Positions 16,015 through 25,126 of a DNA stretch of 64,000 nucleotides are shown here, in pieces; within the stretch, counting starts at the first letter, position 1; every line of letters begins with the position of its first letter. The stretch spans positions 7,188,501 through 7,252,500 of the forward strand of contig NZ_CP018632.1 of assembly GCF_002215215.1 (NCBI RefSeq), read 5' to 3'. Source of the stretch: Granulosicoccus antarcticus IMCC3135. Its GTDB lineage: Bacteria > Pseudomonadota > Gammaproteobacteria > Granulosicoccales > Granulosicoccaceae. The notes under the pieces are model-generated. The model saw only the letters and a program-made list of their open reading frames with translations. It did not search any database and was not told the DNA's origin. The translations under genes and the position numbers were made by a program.

Positions 16015-18867
16015 ATGGACAAACTGGCCCAACCAAGCACAACGCATGTTCCCTTATATCCTCGAAATCGCGTGAATTACTCTAGAAATAATCGCAATGG
16101 CAGAATACTGCTGTTTGCTCTGGGCTATCTGGCCTCAGCGATGTCGTTGACAGTGCTTCCCGCAAGTGCCCAGACCGAGACTCAACCCACAAATGTGGAA
16201 ATAGTCGACGCCCCCCCAAGCTCCTCAGCAACTATTCTGGAAACACTGTCTGACACTGCTCGGGCTGAAGTTGAGCGCATCTGCCTGCCATTGCAGTTCC
16301 AATCGGGAGCTATGGCCTATCGTGAGTGTATCAATGAGCAGATTGACAATCAGTCAACGAAGCCTGCGGCAGCAGTACCGTACACCAGGCCCAGCTTTGA
16401 TGAGGAATATGCCATTCAACAGGTCTGCCAGAACAAAGGTGCTGTGAATTCTGATGCCTACCAGGCCTGTGATGAAGAACAACTCGCCAGCCTGGTCGGC
16501 GTGCCAGAACCCGCTCTGGAGCAAATCACAGAGGATGAAACCTATGCGGTTCAACTCGGCTGCTATGACGTCCAGACCAACCAGGGCGCAAAAGCCTACA
16601 GGCAATGTCTGACTGAATCCGTCAACCGGCTGCTCGCACTCCCTCGACCCGATCTCTCAGCACTGTCGATAGTCGACAAAAACGCTCTACAACTGCGATG
16701 CTCAGCACAGAATGAAGGTGCTGTCGGCTACCGTAATTGCCTGCTCGATGCTGTGAATGGTGCGACCCTGACACCACAGGCCAGCGCCATACCCAGTGAA
16801 GCACCACCAGCACAAGCGGATACCACATCCCCTGCCGAACTTCCTGCAGGTACCGGCACCCAGATCAATGATTCGCTACTGACCGATAACACAGACACCG
16901 CCGACACCCTGACTCAGGCTGCTTCCAGTGAGAGTGAAACCGGGATTGCAAACCCATTGGCAACTGCCGATCCGACCATTGCAGGGACCGCCCCTGAGGC
17001 TCCGACTGAACTTGACGCCGTTGAGACAATTGAACCTACACTCACCGCGACGCCGGTCGACACTGGCATCCCGAGCAGCGCCAATGAGGACAGCGCCGCC
17101 CAGCCGGAACTCTCACTCGATGAAGAGAAGCAACCACCTCTGAGCAAGGAGTTGCTGCTGGCTCGCCTGCAAAACGGTATTGAAGGCATGAATGACATGA
17201 CACGCATGCTCATGTGGGCAGCAATAGCCTTGCCGATTCTTCTGATACTTTCATGGCTGTGGTTACGTGGCCGAAACTCAACGCCTGACTACAACGATGC
17301 GGCAACTGACTACCCCGTAAATGGTCGTGGTGGCGTTGATACAGCACCTTACCGGCCATCATCCTCACCTCGAAGGAACATGTCAGATGAGCTTGCGGGA
17401 GAGGACATGCAGCTGAACCTTCGCGCAGCCCGTCAACCCGACCCGGCTGACGACACCATGAACTTCTCCAGGCAGATGGATGAGCTTTTTGGCGACTCGG
17501 AGCTGGAAGCTGAAGCAGGTAAAGAACCAGCTCGCACGGCAAAGCAGGCCAATTACCGAGATATTGATACTGCGCCCTTACGAGGCACCGCCCGGGACGC
17601 CGCCCGGGACGTCGCCCCAAAGCCTGAAATCGAAACGATATCTGTACCTGATATAACACTGGATCCTGCCCCGGCCCTGACCTCGGCCACGCTTGCCACC
17701 GCCGCGACACGGAATACGGGCTCTGACTCGGATTTCGATTCAGAGCTGCATTCTGATTCCAGCTCGAACCTCGATTCAAGCTTGAACTCAAGCCTTGATT
17801 CGAGCCTGGACTACACCACCAGTTTTGACTTCAGCCCCGGATCGGACCCAGACTTCAATCTGGATACAGATTTTGATATCGATATTGATACAGAGACGGG
17901 CGCCGAATCTAAACCCGACACTGACACTGACACTGACACCGATACCGATACCGAACTCGACTCTGACTTTGACACCGACATCGTTCCTGCTCTTACTGCC
18001 GATGCAGAGGTAGTTGCACCCACAGTTGCACCCGCAGATGTAGTTGCCGACGCCAGTGCTGATACCGATACCACCCCTGCTTCGGCTTCAGCCGCCGTAG
18101 AAGCCTCGACCGAAGAATCGCCTGCACCGCCAGAAGAAATCACGCTACAGCCTGCGACAGAGCGTGATGATTATCTTGCCTGGTTGAGCGTTCAGGACGA
18201 GGCCAAGCAGCAGACTCTGGCGATAGAATTTCTCATCTATTGGATGGCCTATTCGGATGAGCGCTACGAACCCGAATTGAAGCAGAAGATTCTCCAGCTA
18301 CAGGACCCGAACGATCACGATCTGATCAAGCGTTGGGCGCTGGAACAGGATGTACACGCCTTTGCGGGCAATCTGCAATGGTTGCAATACAATCTGAGAA
18401 CAGAGCAACACGAGCAGATTATCAATCTTCTGCTGGCGCTGCTGGTCAGTGAAAACGCCTTGACGCCTGCGCAGAATACCTTGCTACGGTTTCTCGCCGA
18501 CGCCTTCGGATTGGGCAGTGAACGCCTCGACGAGTTGTTCCAGGCAGGCTTCGGTTATCCCATGCCACCCCTACCCCGACTCGACAGACCCGATTGGTGG
18601 AAGCTTCAATCAGCCGACACGCTCAAACGATGGGATGCGCGCTCCGTCTCCAGACAACGCACACAAATTCGTTATCGAGTTGCTCTGGGCTTGCCCCTAG
18701 ACGGCGATCTGGACTCGAAAACCATCATTGCCAGCTACCAGCGAGCAGCAAGACGCTGTCACCCGGATCGCTTCAATCGTCTGTCATCGCGCGAACAGAA
18801 CCTGATTGCCAAACAGCTTGAAAAATACCAATTGGCTGCAGAGTCATTATTGGAGGTAACCGCATGA
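16015..18867 (+). CDS. Membrane-anchored J-domain protein with four di-cysteine periplasmic repeats
   Basis: The 950-residue protein is not a standard DnaJ. A signal sequence (about 28-53, ending PASAQ) is followed by four repeats of about 47 residues, each with two cysteines around a GAxxY core: C90/C105, C138/C152, C183/C198 and C229/C242. A Thr/Ala/Pro-rich linker leads to one membrane helix (398-417). The cytoplasmic part has a long Asp/Ser/Thr-rich low-complexity region (about 565-700) and a helical domain. It ends in a J-domain-like motif with HPD at 916-918 (RRCHPDRFNRLSS). HPD stimulates Hsp70 ATPase in known J proteins. A link between a periplasmic sensor part and cytoplasmic DnaK is inference. 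It overlaps the next gene by 4 bp. Confidence 0.75.
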   Translation: MDKLAQPSTTHVPLYPRNRVNYSRNNRNGRILLFALGYLASAMSLTVLPASAQTETQPTNVEIVDAPPSSSATILETLSDTARAEVERICLPLQFQSGAMAYRECINEQIDNQSTKPAAAVPYTRPSFDEEYAIQQVCQNKGAVNSDAYQACDEEQLASLVGVPEPALEQITEDETYAVQLGCYDVQTNQGAKAYRQCLTESVNRLLALPRPDLSALSIVDKNALQLRCSAQNEGAVGYRNCLLDAVNGATLTPQASAIPSEAPPAQADTTSPAELPAGTGTQINDSLLTDNTDTADTLTQAASSESETGIANPLATADPTIAGTAPEAPTELDAVETIEPTLTATPVDTGIPSSANEDSAAQPELSLDEEKQPPLSKELLLARLQNGIEGMNDMTRMLMWAAIALPILLILSWLWLRGRNSTPDYNDAATDYPVNGRGGVDTAPYRPSSSPRRNMSDELAGEDMQLNLRAARQPDPADDTMNFSRQMDELFGDSELEAEAGKEPARTAKQANYRDIDTAPLRGTARDAARDVAPKPEIETISVPDITLDPAPALTSATLATAATRNTGSDSDFDSELHSDSSSNLDSSLNSSLDSSLDYTTSFDFSPGSDPDFNLDTDFDIDIDTETGAESKPDTDTDTDTDTDTELDSDFDTDIVPALTADAEVVAPTVAPADVVADASADTDTTPASASAAVEASTEESPAPPEEITLQPATERDDYLAWLSVQDEAKQQTLAIEFLIYWMAYSDERYEPELKQKILQLQDPNDHDLIKRWALEQDVHAFAGNLQWLQYNLRTEQHEQIINLLLALLVSENALTPAQNTLLRFLADAFGLGSERLDELFQAGFGYPMPPLPRLDRPDWWKLQSADTLKRWDARSVSRQRTQIRYRVALGLPLDGDLDSKTIIASYQRAARRCHPDRFNRLSSREQNLIAKQLEKYQLAAESLLEVTA
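17917..17952 (+). repeat. 6-bp repeat tract encoding (Asp-Thr)n
   Basis: Three GACACT units, one GACACC and two GATACC units follow one another within the acidic low-complexity part of the J-domain gene. The units drift from one codon set to another, so slippage followed by point changes is likely. Confidence 0.85.
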
Positions 18868-19160
18868 AGAACTACCTTGCCCGCCTTGGCTTACCCAGAA
18901 AAGCGACAGGACCTCAGATTACGGACGCCATTGCAGAAGCCATGGACTACACCAGCGATACTCAGTCCGTTCTGGATGCAGAAACCATTCTGACGGAGAA
19001 AGTGACACGCGCCTACTACGAGCGTACTCACCTGCAATATGAAGCTATCAGCGCAGCTCTTGATTGCCTGCTGACACCAGGCGCGCTGGATTCGCATCGA
19101 TGGGCCGCACGCACCGTTGAATTCGATACCTCTGTACCAGAAGACGCTCAGGGCTCGTGA
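18864..19160 (+). CDS. Small protein, possible degenerate J-domain partner
   Basis: The 98-residue protein starts inside the stop of the J-domain gene (ATGA overlap), so the two are translationally coupled. Its N-terminus MKNYLARLGLPRKATGPQI has the spacing of a J-domain first helix (compare the xYYxLLGLPxxA pattern), but the HPD tripeptide is absent. The following region up to about residue 70 is helical. HPD-less J-like proteins are known as regulators of true J proteins; that role here is inference. The TGA stop lies inside the gene-end repeat at 19150. Confidence 0.7.
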   Translation: MKNYLARLGLPRKATGPQITDAIAEAMDYTSDTQSVLDAETILTEKVTRAYYERTHLQYEAISAALDCLLTPGALDSHRWAARTVEFDTSVPEDAQGS

Positions 19161-19177
19161 AACAATTAAATATCCCT
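19150..19177 (+). repeat. Gene-end repeat copy 3, carries the stop codon of the 98-residue protein
   Basis: AGGGCTCGTGAAACAAT is followed, after a slightly longer spacer, by ATCCCT. The TGA in TCGTGAAA is the stop codon. Core and outer arms match the copies at 5047 and 6573. Confidence 0.65.
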
Positions 19178-19200
19178 CGCCCTCTCAGGCTTTCTGCAAG

Positions 19201-19797
19201 CTAGTACGGAGCAGGCTCGTGTTGCTTGCAGCGATTTTCCACCGCCATTGTGCTCATGCGCGAGCCGAGTAACGAAAATACCGCAGTATTCACCCTGTTG
19301 GCATTCGGAGGACGCTGAGCATCTTGTGTCGCAGGCACCCAGTTGATACTGAAGTGCGAAGAACTATCGATGAGGCTGCGAAGTTTCTGCTGCTCATCTT
19401 TGTTGCCGTTATAAGAATACTGCAGCGATGTAGATGACAACTCGTCAAGTAGCACGGGAAATGCTATGTCTTCGCCGTCCGCCGTCATTTGCAGAGCAAA
19501 GTCATTATTGATTGCTCCCACAATCTCTGCACTCAGAATCACGCTGACCATCGGTGAACAGCTGAAGCGAGGTGCGAAGGCGATCTGCAATGAGGCCTCA
19601 GGAATATTCTTCGACGGCGTCTGAGCCACGTATTCGTTGAGAACAGAGTTATCAGGCAGCGATACCTGATCCAGAGCACCAAACCAGCTCTGAAATTCCG
19701 TGCCCGCCAATGGCTTACCGTGCGTCTCGGCAACAACGCCCGTCATGGGAAAAAATGCGAATGCAAAACCCATGAAAGCAGACCACCGAAAGTACAT
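19201..19797 (-). CDS. Hypothetical secreted protein
   Basis: The 198-residue protein begins with a clear signal peptide (MYFRWSAFMGFAFAFFPM, cleavage probably after VVAET or nearby). ATG 19797 is chosen over an upstream in-frame start at 19848 because the signal peptide begins here and AAGAGA lies just upstream. The mature part contains a hydrophobic strand block (MVSVILSAEIVG) and C-terminal FSINWVPATQDAQ. Two cysteines, one mid-protein and one near the C-terminus, could form a disulfide. I do not recognise a family. It is transcribed towards the J-domain locus and is divergent from the 629-residue membrane protein. Confidence 0.65.
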   Translation of the reverse strand: MYFRWSAFMGFAFAFFPMTGVVAETHGKPLAGTEFQSWFGALDQVSLPDNSVLNEYVAQTPSKNIPEASLQIAFAPRFSCSPMVSVILSAEIVGAINNDFALQMTADGEDIAFPVLLDELSSTSLQYSYNGNKDEQQKLRSLIDSSSHFSINWVPATQDAQRPPNANRVNTAVFSLLGSRMSTMAVENRCKQHEPAPY

Positions 19798-20024
19798 ATT
19801 TATCTCTTTTGGAACACCGGGAAGGCAGCCTGGCTGCAAAAGTCGCAATCAAACCTCGAATGGACTGTTGTAACTGACTACGTTGCAATTGTAAAGCTGC
19901 ATTCCTGTGCATCCTGATTGATATCACACCTCGAACCGACCGCTGACCGTAACACCCACTTCACAATTCGCGCAAACAGGGCACCGTATTTGCTTCGTGG
20001 TTCTCAGTTCAATAAGTTTCGCGG

Positions 20025-21914
20025 ATGTGTCCAATGAATCTCTACCTATTCAAGTATTGCCTGCCCTTGCTTCTCGGCTATGCGCTGTTCATGGGGCTCT
20101 CAGGGCGCATCAATCCGTTTCTAAAACCCGATTACGCGGAAGAGCGACCCTCTTGGTTCCTCGGGCTGTGGGCTGGTCTCTCGGTCACCATCGTCATGAT
20201 GGTCGGTTCCAATATGGCCCTCTCCATGAGCGTAGAGGGTGTCAGACAGTTACTACTGCCAACGATCTTATTCATGGCGGTGCTGCTGACTCCAGGGTTT
20301 CTTGTCTACCTGAATTATCGCCGCGAGATGGCCAGCGAACTGCGAGCGTCTCGCTTGAACAGGGTCAATCGCGAAAAAATCAAAGCCAGAGCCAGAGACA
20401 CCCACAACAGACTGGACGTGCTGCCATCTGAGCTCGCCAACCTTGCCAATGACGCCACACAACAGGCTCCCGATTCCAACAACCAAGCGCAGGACACTAT
20501 GAGAACTCCCGATACCAACGCGCCAATCGTTGCCGCTTTCCTGGATTCCGCAGACTTACAAACACTGGATACCGAGCAACTGGAAGCAGCCAATAACGAG
20601 ACTGCACTGCCCGTGTCTGACTTTCTAACTGCAGATGATTCTGAGCAAGATGACTTTCTTGACGAAACGATTTTTGAGGATTTTCACTATTCCATTCTGG
20701 ATCTCGATGACACGACTCTGTCTGACCTGTCGCTGACAGACGCCTTGTCAGCTATCGAGTCCAACACCGAAGCCGAAGCCAACCCAGGCGTTATCGCGGA
20801 TGCCGTCGCCAACACCGTCGCGGATGCGAACTCAGTTACGCACTACACCGAAGAGAGCGCCAACACGCCCCCCTTGTCGGACATCAGCTTGGACGCTATC
20901 GAAGACTCCTATGATGACCTGTCATGGGATGCCGTAGACAATCTGCCCTCTGAGTTGAAGTTTGAATATGACTCACCAACCGACTTTGAGGACGAACTGC
21001 TGTTTGAACCCGAAGCAGTACTCGAAGCCACCCGTAAACGGGAAGAGAACAATCCTTTCGTTGAACTTGAAATCCCGGTCGATACCGAACAAACCCCAGA
21101 GTTGTCAGATACAAAATCCGAGGAGCCGATCGACACTGTCAGCGAGCATGTAACCTTTATCGCCGAGCTCGAGTTTCTGGTGTCTGACCTGCAGATGGAA
21201 GACAGCAATTCAACAATCGAAAAAACGCCTGAACAAAGTCGCAATGAGCCTATCGAGGTAACTGGCGTAACTGCGAATGAAACGATCTTGCAACAGCACC
21301 TTGCCGACGAAAGATCAGCTCATGAGAAGACAGCCAAACAACTCAATGCCACCCGTAAAGTACTAGCGACTTTAACGTCCGGCACCGACGGCTCTGAGTC
21401 AGAAGCGACCGTCAGCTTTCTGCAGATGAAGAATGAACTAGCACATAATCGTAGCCAGATGATGACGCTGGAAACTGATGTGCAACTTGAAACATCGCAT
21501 CGACTGGACCTGGAAGCTGTGATTGAGGAGCTGAAAAAGGATCTGATTGCCAGCAAGCAAGACGTACGTCGCAGTACGGCAGCTCGAGCCAAGGCCCTGA
21601 GCACGGCTAACAAGGCAATAGCGTTCGCTCGTCAGACCCTGCAAGTGCGTTCAGTGCTCGAAGAAGAACTTGATCAGGCGCGTGAGACGCTCTCAAAACG
21701 TCAGAGCACGATCAGCAGCCTGATTCATGAGTTAGAACAGGAGAAGGAGAGAACGCAGGAGGAAGTCTCTTACATGGTTCAGCAACTGGTGCAGCACGAA
21801 CAAGAACTCAAGTCGCGTCGCAACCAGAAAATCACAACTGATGTGTTCGATGAAAACCTGACGACACGGACACCAAAGCGGGTAGACACCCAGACACTCA
21901 GTACAGATATGTAA
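20025..21914 (+). CDS. Hypothetical membrane protein with acidic linker and coiled coil
   Basis: The 629-residue protein has three N-terminal membrane helices (about 6-26, 44-66 and 76-96). A very acidic, low-complexity linker covers about 140-380, and a long coiled coil covers about 415-600 (RSQMMTLETDVQLETSHR and QARETLSKRQ regions). No catalytic motif is visible. The layout, a membrane anchor with a long cytoplasmic coiled coil, resembles scaffold or polar-organising proteins, but no family is recognised. Two ATG codons (20025 and 20034) are possible starts, neither with a clear ribosome-binding site. It resembles the nearby J-domain protein only in its long acidic linker. Confidence 0.75.
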   Translation: MCPMNLYLFKYCLPLLLGYALFMGLSGRINPFLKPDYAEERPSWFLGLWAGLSVTIVMMVGSNMALSMSVEGVRQLLLPTILFMAVLLTPGFLVYLNYRREMASELRASRLNRVNREKIKARARDTHNRLDVLPSELANLANDATQQAPDSNNQAQDTMRTPDTNAPIVAAFLDSADLQTLDTEQLEAANNETALPVSDFLTADDSEQDDFLDETIFEDFHYSILDLDDTTLSDLSLTDALSAIESNTEAEANPGVIADAVANTVADANSVTHYTEESANTPPLSDISLDAIEDSYDDLSWDAVDNLPSELKFEYDSPTDFEDELLFEPEAVLEATRKREENNPFVELEIPVDTEQTPELSDTKSEEPIDTVSEHVTFIAELEFLVSDLQMEDSNSTIEKTPEQSRNEPIEVTGVTANETILQQHLADERSAHEKTAKQLNATRKVLATLTSGTDGSESEATVSFLQMKNELAHNRSQMMTLETDVQLETSHRLDLEAVIEELKKDLIASKQDVRRSTAARAKALSTANKAIAFARQTLQVRSVLEEELDQARETLSKRQSTISSLIHELEQEKERTQEEVSYMVQQLVQHEQELKSRRNQKITTDVFDENLTTRTPKRVDTQTLSTDM

Positions 21915-22001
21915 TTTGTTCAGCTGCGGGTTTTGCAGGCCAGGTCCTGCAAAACCGCTGTGTCAGACCATGCTCGTTATAACGATCGACAACTGTCTCA
22001 T

Positions 22002-22298
22002 CTAGACTCGCAGCTGACCTACTCGCCTCGAGATATTACGACTATAGCTTGGAAAATCACTCGCACGTACACGACCGGTACAGGGCTCCAGTTCATCACG
22101 TCGTTTTCCGAAATCTTCCCTGGATTCGTAACTTTCCCTTGCTCTGCGCTGCATTCCCAACATGCACCAGACAGCAAAAAGATATACGACTAAAAACGCC
22201 AACAGGATATGAACACCCTGCATAGTGAGTAACGAAACAACCCCTGCAAATACAATCGTACAACACGCGATGACTCCCATGACTTGATATGGACTCAT
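22002..22298 (-). CDS. Small two-helix membrane protein
   Basis: The 98-residue product has two hydrophobic segments (about 6-26 and 29-49: VMGVIACCTIVFAGVVSLL and ILLAFLVVYLFAVWCML), followed by an Arg/Glu-rich cytoplasmic tail. GAGCGG lies a few bases before the ATG. A near-consensus promoter at 22329-22357 points into the gene, which is the best evidence that it is real. No family is recognised. The plus strand opposite has only an unsupported reading frame. Confidence 0.6.
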   Translation of the reverse strand: MSPYQVMGVIACCTIVFAGVVSLLTMQGVHILLAFLVVYLFAVWCMLGMQRRARESYESREDFGKRRDELEPCTGRVRASDFPSYSRNISRRVGQLRV

Positions 22299-22328
22299 GG
22301 CACCGCTCTATTATTTGACTTGAATTTA

Positions 22329-22357
22329 AATATACTCGCGACGCTCTAACATGGCAA
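22329..22357 (-). promoter_or_regulatory. Sigma-70 promoter for the small membrane protein
   Basis: On the minus strand TTGCCA and TATATT are spaced by exactly 17 bp; each hexamer differs from consensus at one position. The start codon is at 22298, about 31 bp downstream of the -10 box. Confidence 0.6.
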
Positions 22358-22450
22358 GCCTGCAATATTTGTGATTAGGCGGAGAAGCCGTTGTTCTCTA
22401 GCTGCGAGTGTGTTACTTCAAGACTCCACTTTAAATAAAGCGATTTATTC

Positions 22451-23416
22451 ATGTCAAGCAAGCCCGTTGTCTGGATAACCCGGACCCTGTCTGCCAATAC
22501 ACTAGAGCGAGCACGTGCTCACTATTCAGTTATCTTCGACCCCTCTGACACACCCGCTGATGCGGCGACCATCATCGCGCGTAGCGCAGAGGTGGATGCC
22601 ATCATTCCCTGCCACTCCGAGGCCTTTACTGCAGAGGTAGTCGCTCAACTTTCAGATCGGGTGAAAATCATTGCCAACCACTCTGTCGGTGTCGATCACT
22701 GCGATCTGAACGCTCTGCAGCAACGCGGCATCGTAGTAACCAACACGCCCGATGTGTTATCCGATGCCACCGCCGAAATCGCCATGCTCTTGTTACTCGG
22801 TGCCGCCCGACGTGCTGCCGAAGGCGATCATATGATCCGCAGTGGTGAGTGGAAAAACTGGAGCCCCTCTTTCATGGTTGGCCATCAAGTCACAGGCAAG
22901 CGCATTGGCATCATCGGCATGGGCAAGGTCGGCCAGGTTATGGCCCGTCGAGCCCGCGGTTTTGACATGGAAGTGCATTACCATAATCGTAAGCGACTGA
23001 GTGTTGAGGATGAGCAAGGCGCCATCTTCCATGAGACGCTAGACACTCTGCTGCCACAAGCACAGTTTCTTTCTCTGCACTGCCCGACCACCGACACGAC
23101 CCGCGGCATGATCAATCAGGACACGTTGTCAGCCTTGCCGCAGGGCGCCATACTGATCAACACCGCCAGAGGCCCACTGATAGACGAAGCCGCGCTGCTG
23201 GCTGCCATCGAGTCGGGACAACTGGCCGCCGCAGGGCTGGATTGTTTTGTCAACGAACCTGGCGGCAACACAGAGTTTTCAAAGTATAAGCAAATATTCA
23301 TGCTGCCACATATCGGCAGTGCCACCTTTGAAACGCGGGACGCCATGGGGTACAGGGCACTGGACAATCTGGATGCATTTTTCGCAGGCAAGGAGCCTAC
23401 TGATCGACTGGTCTAA
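22451..23416 (+). CDS. D-2-hydroxyacid dehydrogenase (glyoxylate/hydroxypyruvate reductase type)
   Basis: The 321-residue protein has the two-domain D-2-hydroxyacid dehydrogenase fold. The nucleotide-binding motif is GIIGMGKVGQ at 153-162. The catalytic triad residues are R240 (INTARGPLIDE), E269 (FVNEPGG) and H287 (LPHIGS). The family reduces 2-oxoacids such as glyoxylate or hydroxypyruvate with NAD(P)H, or runs in reverse. Residues HNRKRL after the second beta strand could favour NADPH, which is inference. It lies on the plus strand, convergent with the amidase/TRAP block, and might process a product of that pathway. Confidence 0.88.
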   Translation: MSSKPVVWITRTLSANTLERARAHYSVIFDPSDTPADAATIIARSAEVDAIIPCHSEAFTAEVVAQLSDRVKIIANHSVGVDHCDLNALQQRGIVVTNTPDVLSDATAEIAMLLLLGAARRAAEGDHMIRSGEWKNWSPSFMVGHQVTGKRIGIIGMGKVGQVMARRARGFDMEVHYHNRKRLSVEDEQGAIFHETLDTLLPQAQFLSLHCPTTDTTRGMINQDTLSALPQGAILINTARGPLIDEAALLAAIESGQLAAAGLDCFVNEPGGNTEFSKYKQIFMLPHIGSATFETRDAMGYRALDNLDAFFAGKEPTDRLV

Positions 23417-23451
23417 CCTTCAGGCTTGTTGACGACAAATAGCAAGATCAA

Positions 23452-23501
23452 GGTTTGCTGCTCGAGTCATATCACTTAGTTACGTGACTCGACAGCAAAC
23501 C
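23452..23501. terminator. Long hairpin between convergent dehydrogenase and small membrane protein genes
   Basis: GGTTTGCTGCTCGAGTCA and TGACTCGACAGCAAACC pair over 17 bases with a single bulge around a 15-base loop. A second, shorter hairpin with arms GAGCGCGGC and GCTGCGCTC follows about ten bases later. There is no T run, so termination in both directions is inferred from the convergent layout. The 150-bp gap holds nothing else. Confidence 0.5.
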
Positions 23502-23566
23502 ACTCGCTCTACAGAGCGCGGCAACCCTCTCTGGCTGCGCTCTGCTCCGGCCCGCTGCTTCTCTCT

Positions 23567-23758
23567 CTAGCCTCGATCTGCCTTGGCTTGTTCCTTGGCA
23601 CGTAGACGCCGGTCATGAAACAGGAAGTCGTAACCTACCAGCAGCAGTGTTGCACCGATAACAACCCCCAGATCGACGCGCGGGACATAGAAGAACAGAA
23701 TACCCAGATAAGCGATCAGCACAGCAAGCGCCAGTAACGCCATTATTTTATCGGTCAT
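23567..23758 (-). CDS. Small two-helix membrane protein after the amidase
   Basis: From ATG 23758 the product has 63 residues: a first helix (MALLALAVLIAYLGILFFYV), the turn PRVDLG, a second helix (VVIGATLLLVGYDFLF) and a basic tail HDRRLRAKEQAK. GGGAG lies seven bases before this ATG, which is why it is preferred over an in-frame start at 23785. It begins 4 bp after the amidase stop and so ends the TRAP-amidase operon. The family is not recognised; small hydrophobic proteins at this position may be accessory membrane components. Confidence 0.65.
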   Translation of the reverse strand: MTDKIMALLALAVLIAYLGILFFYVPRVDLGVVIGATLLLVGYDFLFHDRRLRAKEQAKADRG

Positions 23759-23762
23759 GTCA

Positions 23763-25109
23763 TCAACTCCCATCCGGGTTGGCAATACGGTCGCTTAGCC
23801 AGCGCGCCGTACGCAATAATCGACCATCCTGAAAACGTCGCCCCACCAGCTGTACACCCATGGGCAAACCGTTCTCACTATCAAACACGGGCAACGTGAC
23901 ACAGGGATTGCCGCACAAAGTCCACAAGCCGTTGAAAATGGAATTGCCGGTAGAGTCCAGAGTTGCCGGGGCTGCGCCGGTTGTTGCCGGGGTCAGAATG
24001 GCATCGCAGCGTTCGAACACCTCGTTCAGACCGGAGTCCAGAATCGCCGGTAGATCCAGTGCAGACAAATAGTCACGTGCGGGTACCTTGTTGCCCGCAT
24101 CCATTGCCGCTCGCATCTCGCTGGACAAAGCCTCGACACCCCGTTTTTCGTAATGATGAAAATTCTTGGCCATCTCGGCAATATTGATTCGTTGACGGGC
24201 AGCCGCCGAGTCAGCGAACATGCCATCCAACGGCACCTCGAAACACTGCTCACCGAGAAAGTCGACGAGCTCCTCCAAAGCCTGTTGCATTTCAGGTTCG
24301 GCCTGATCCCAGAAGGGTGTACGGACAAAGGCGAAAACCGGCTTGGCCGGCACCTCGGATGAAGCCGTTGCCAGCAGCCGCGGAAATGGTCTGGGTATGG
24401 TTGCTGTATCAACAAGATCATGTCCGAAGAGCACATCAGCCAGTAAGCCTGCATCTTCGACAGTGCGGGCAAACACACCGATAGTGTCCAGCGATGGTGA
24501 TTGTTTGAGCACGCCGGTTCTGGAAATACAGCCGAACGTGGGCTTGAAGCCCACTGTGCCGCAATAGGCGGCGGGACGGATAATCGAACCACCTGTCTGA
24601 GTACCCACCGCTAGCGGCACCATCCCTGCGGCAACCGCAGCAGCAGAACCCGACGAGGAGCCTCCAGGGGTGTGTTCAGGATTGACCGGATTACGCGTCT
24701 TGCCCGGATGCAGAAAAGCCAGTTCGGCCGTCACCGTCTTGCCCATGATCAGAGCACCGGCAGCTTTCAGGCGTCCGATCAGTTCAGCATCGTCTGCCGG
24801 CACACGTCCCGCATCCAGCACGGTACCGTTCTCGGTGGGAATACCGGCCGTATCAATGACATCCTTTACCGCAATTGGCAATCCGTGCAAGGGGCCGATG
24901 GGAGCTCCGGACTGTCTACGCTGATCCAGCTTGCGAGCCTCCGCCAGAACAAACTCGGCATCCAGCCATTGCCACGCCTGCACCTGCGGCTCACGAGCGG
25001 CAATCAGCTCCAGATACATTCCAGCGAGGCTCTCCGCAGAGAGCGCCCCACTGGCCAGGCGGTCACGCAATTCAACCGCCGTTATTTCTGTTAACGCTAT
25101 CTTTTGCAT
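23763..25109 (-). CDS. Amidase signature family hydrolase
   Basis: The 448-residue protein carries the Ser-cisSer-Lys triad at the expected spacing: K82 in PIAVKDVID, S151 in GGSSSGSAAAVAAG and nucleophile S175 in TQTGGSIIRP. The family hydrolyses carboxamides and related bonds; the substrate loop gives no specific clue. There is no signal peptide, so it is cytoplasmic. It follows the TRAP large permease by 17 bp on the same strand, which suggests that it acts on the imported compound or a product of it. Family alternatives include indoleacetamide-type hydrolase and allophanate hydrolase, and GatA is less likely since no gatC or gatB is near. Confidence 0.88.
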   Translation of the reverse strand: MQKIALTEITAVELRDRLASGALSAESLAGMYLELIAAREPQVQAWQWLDAEFVLAEARKLDQRRQSGAPIGPLHGLPIAVKDVIDTAGIPTENGTVLDAGRVPADDAELIGRLKAAGALIMGKTVTAELAFLHPGKTRNPVNPEHTPGGSSSGSAAAVAAGMVPLAVGTQTGGSIIRPAAYCGTVGFKPTFGCISRTGVLKQSPSLDTIGVFARTVEDAGLLADVLFGHDLVDTATIPRPFPRLLATASSEVPAKPVFAFVRTPFWDQAEPEMQQALEELVDFLGEQCFEVPLDGMFADSAAARQRINIAEMAKNFHHYEKRGVEALSSEMRAAMDAGNKVPARDYLSALDLPAILDSGLNEVFERCDAILTPATTGAAPATLDSTGNSIFNGLWTLCGNPCVTLPVFDSENGLPMGVQLVGRRFQDGRLLRTARWLSDRIANPDGS

Positions 25110-25126
25110 GTGTCTGTATTTGTCGA

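Noticed and set aside
21933-22193. An 86-codon plus-strand frame after the coiled-coil gene
   Set aside because: It is antisense to the membrane-protein gene at 22002-22298, which has a promoter and membrane helices.
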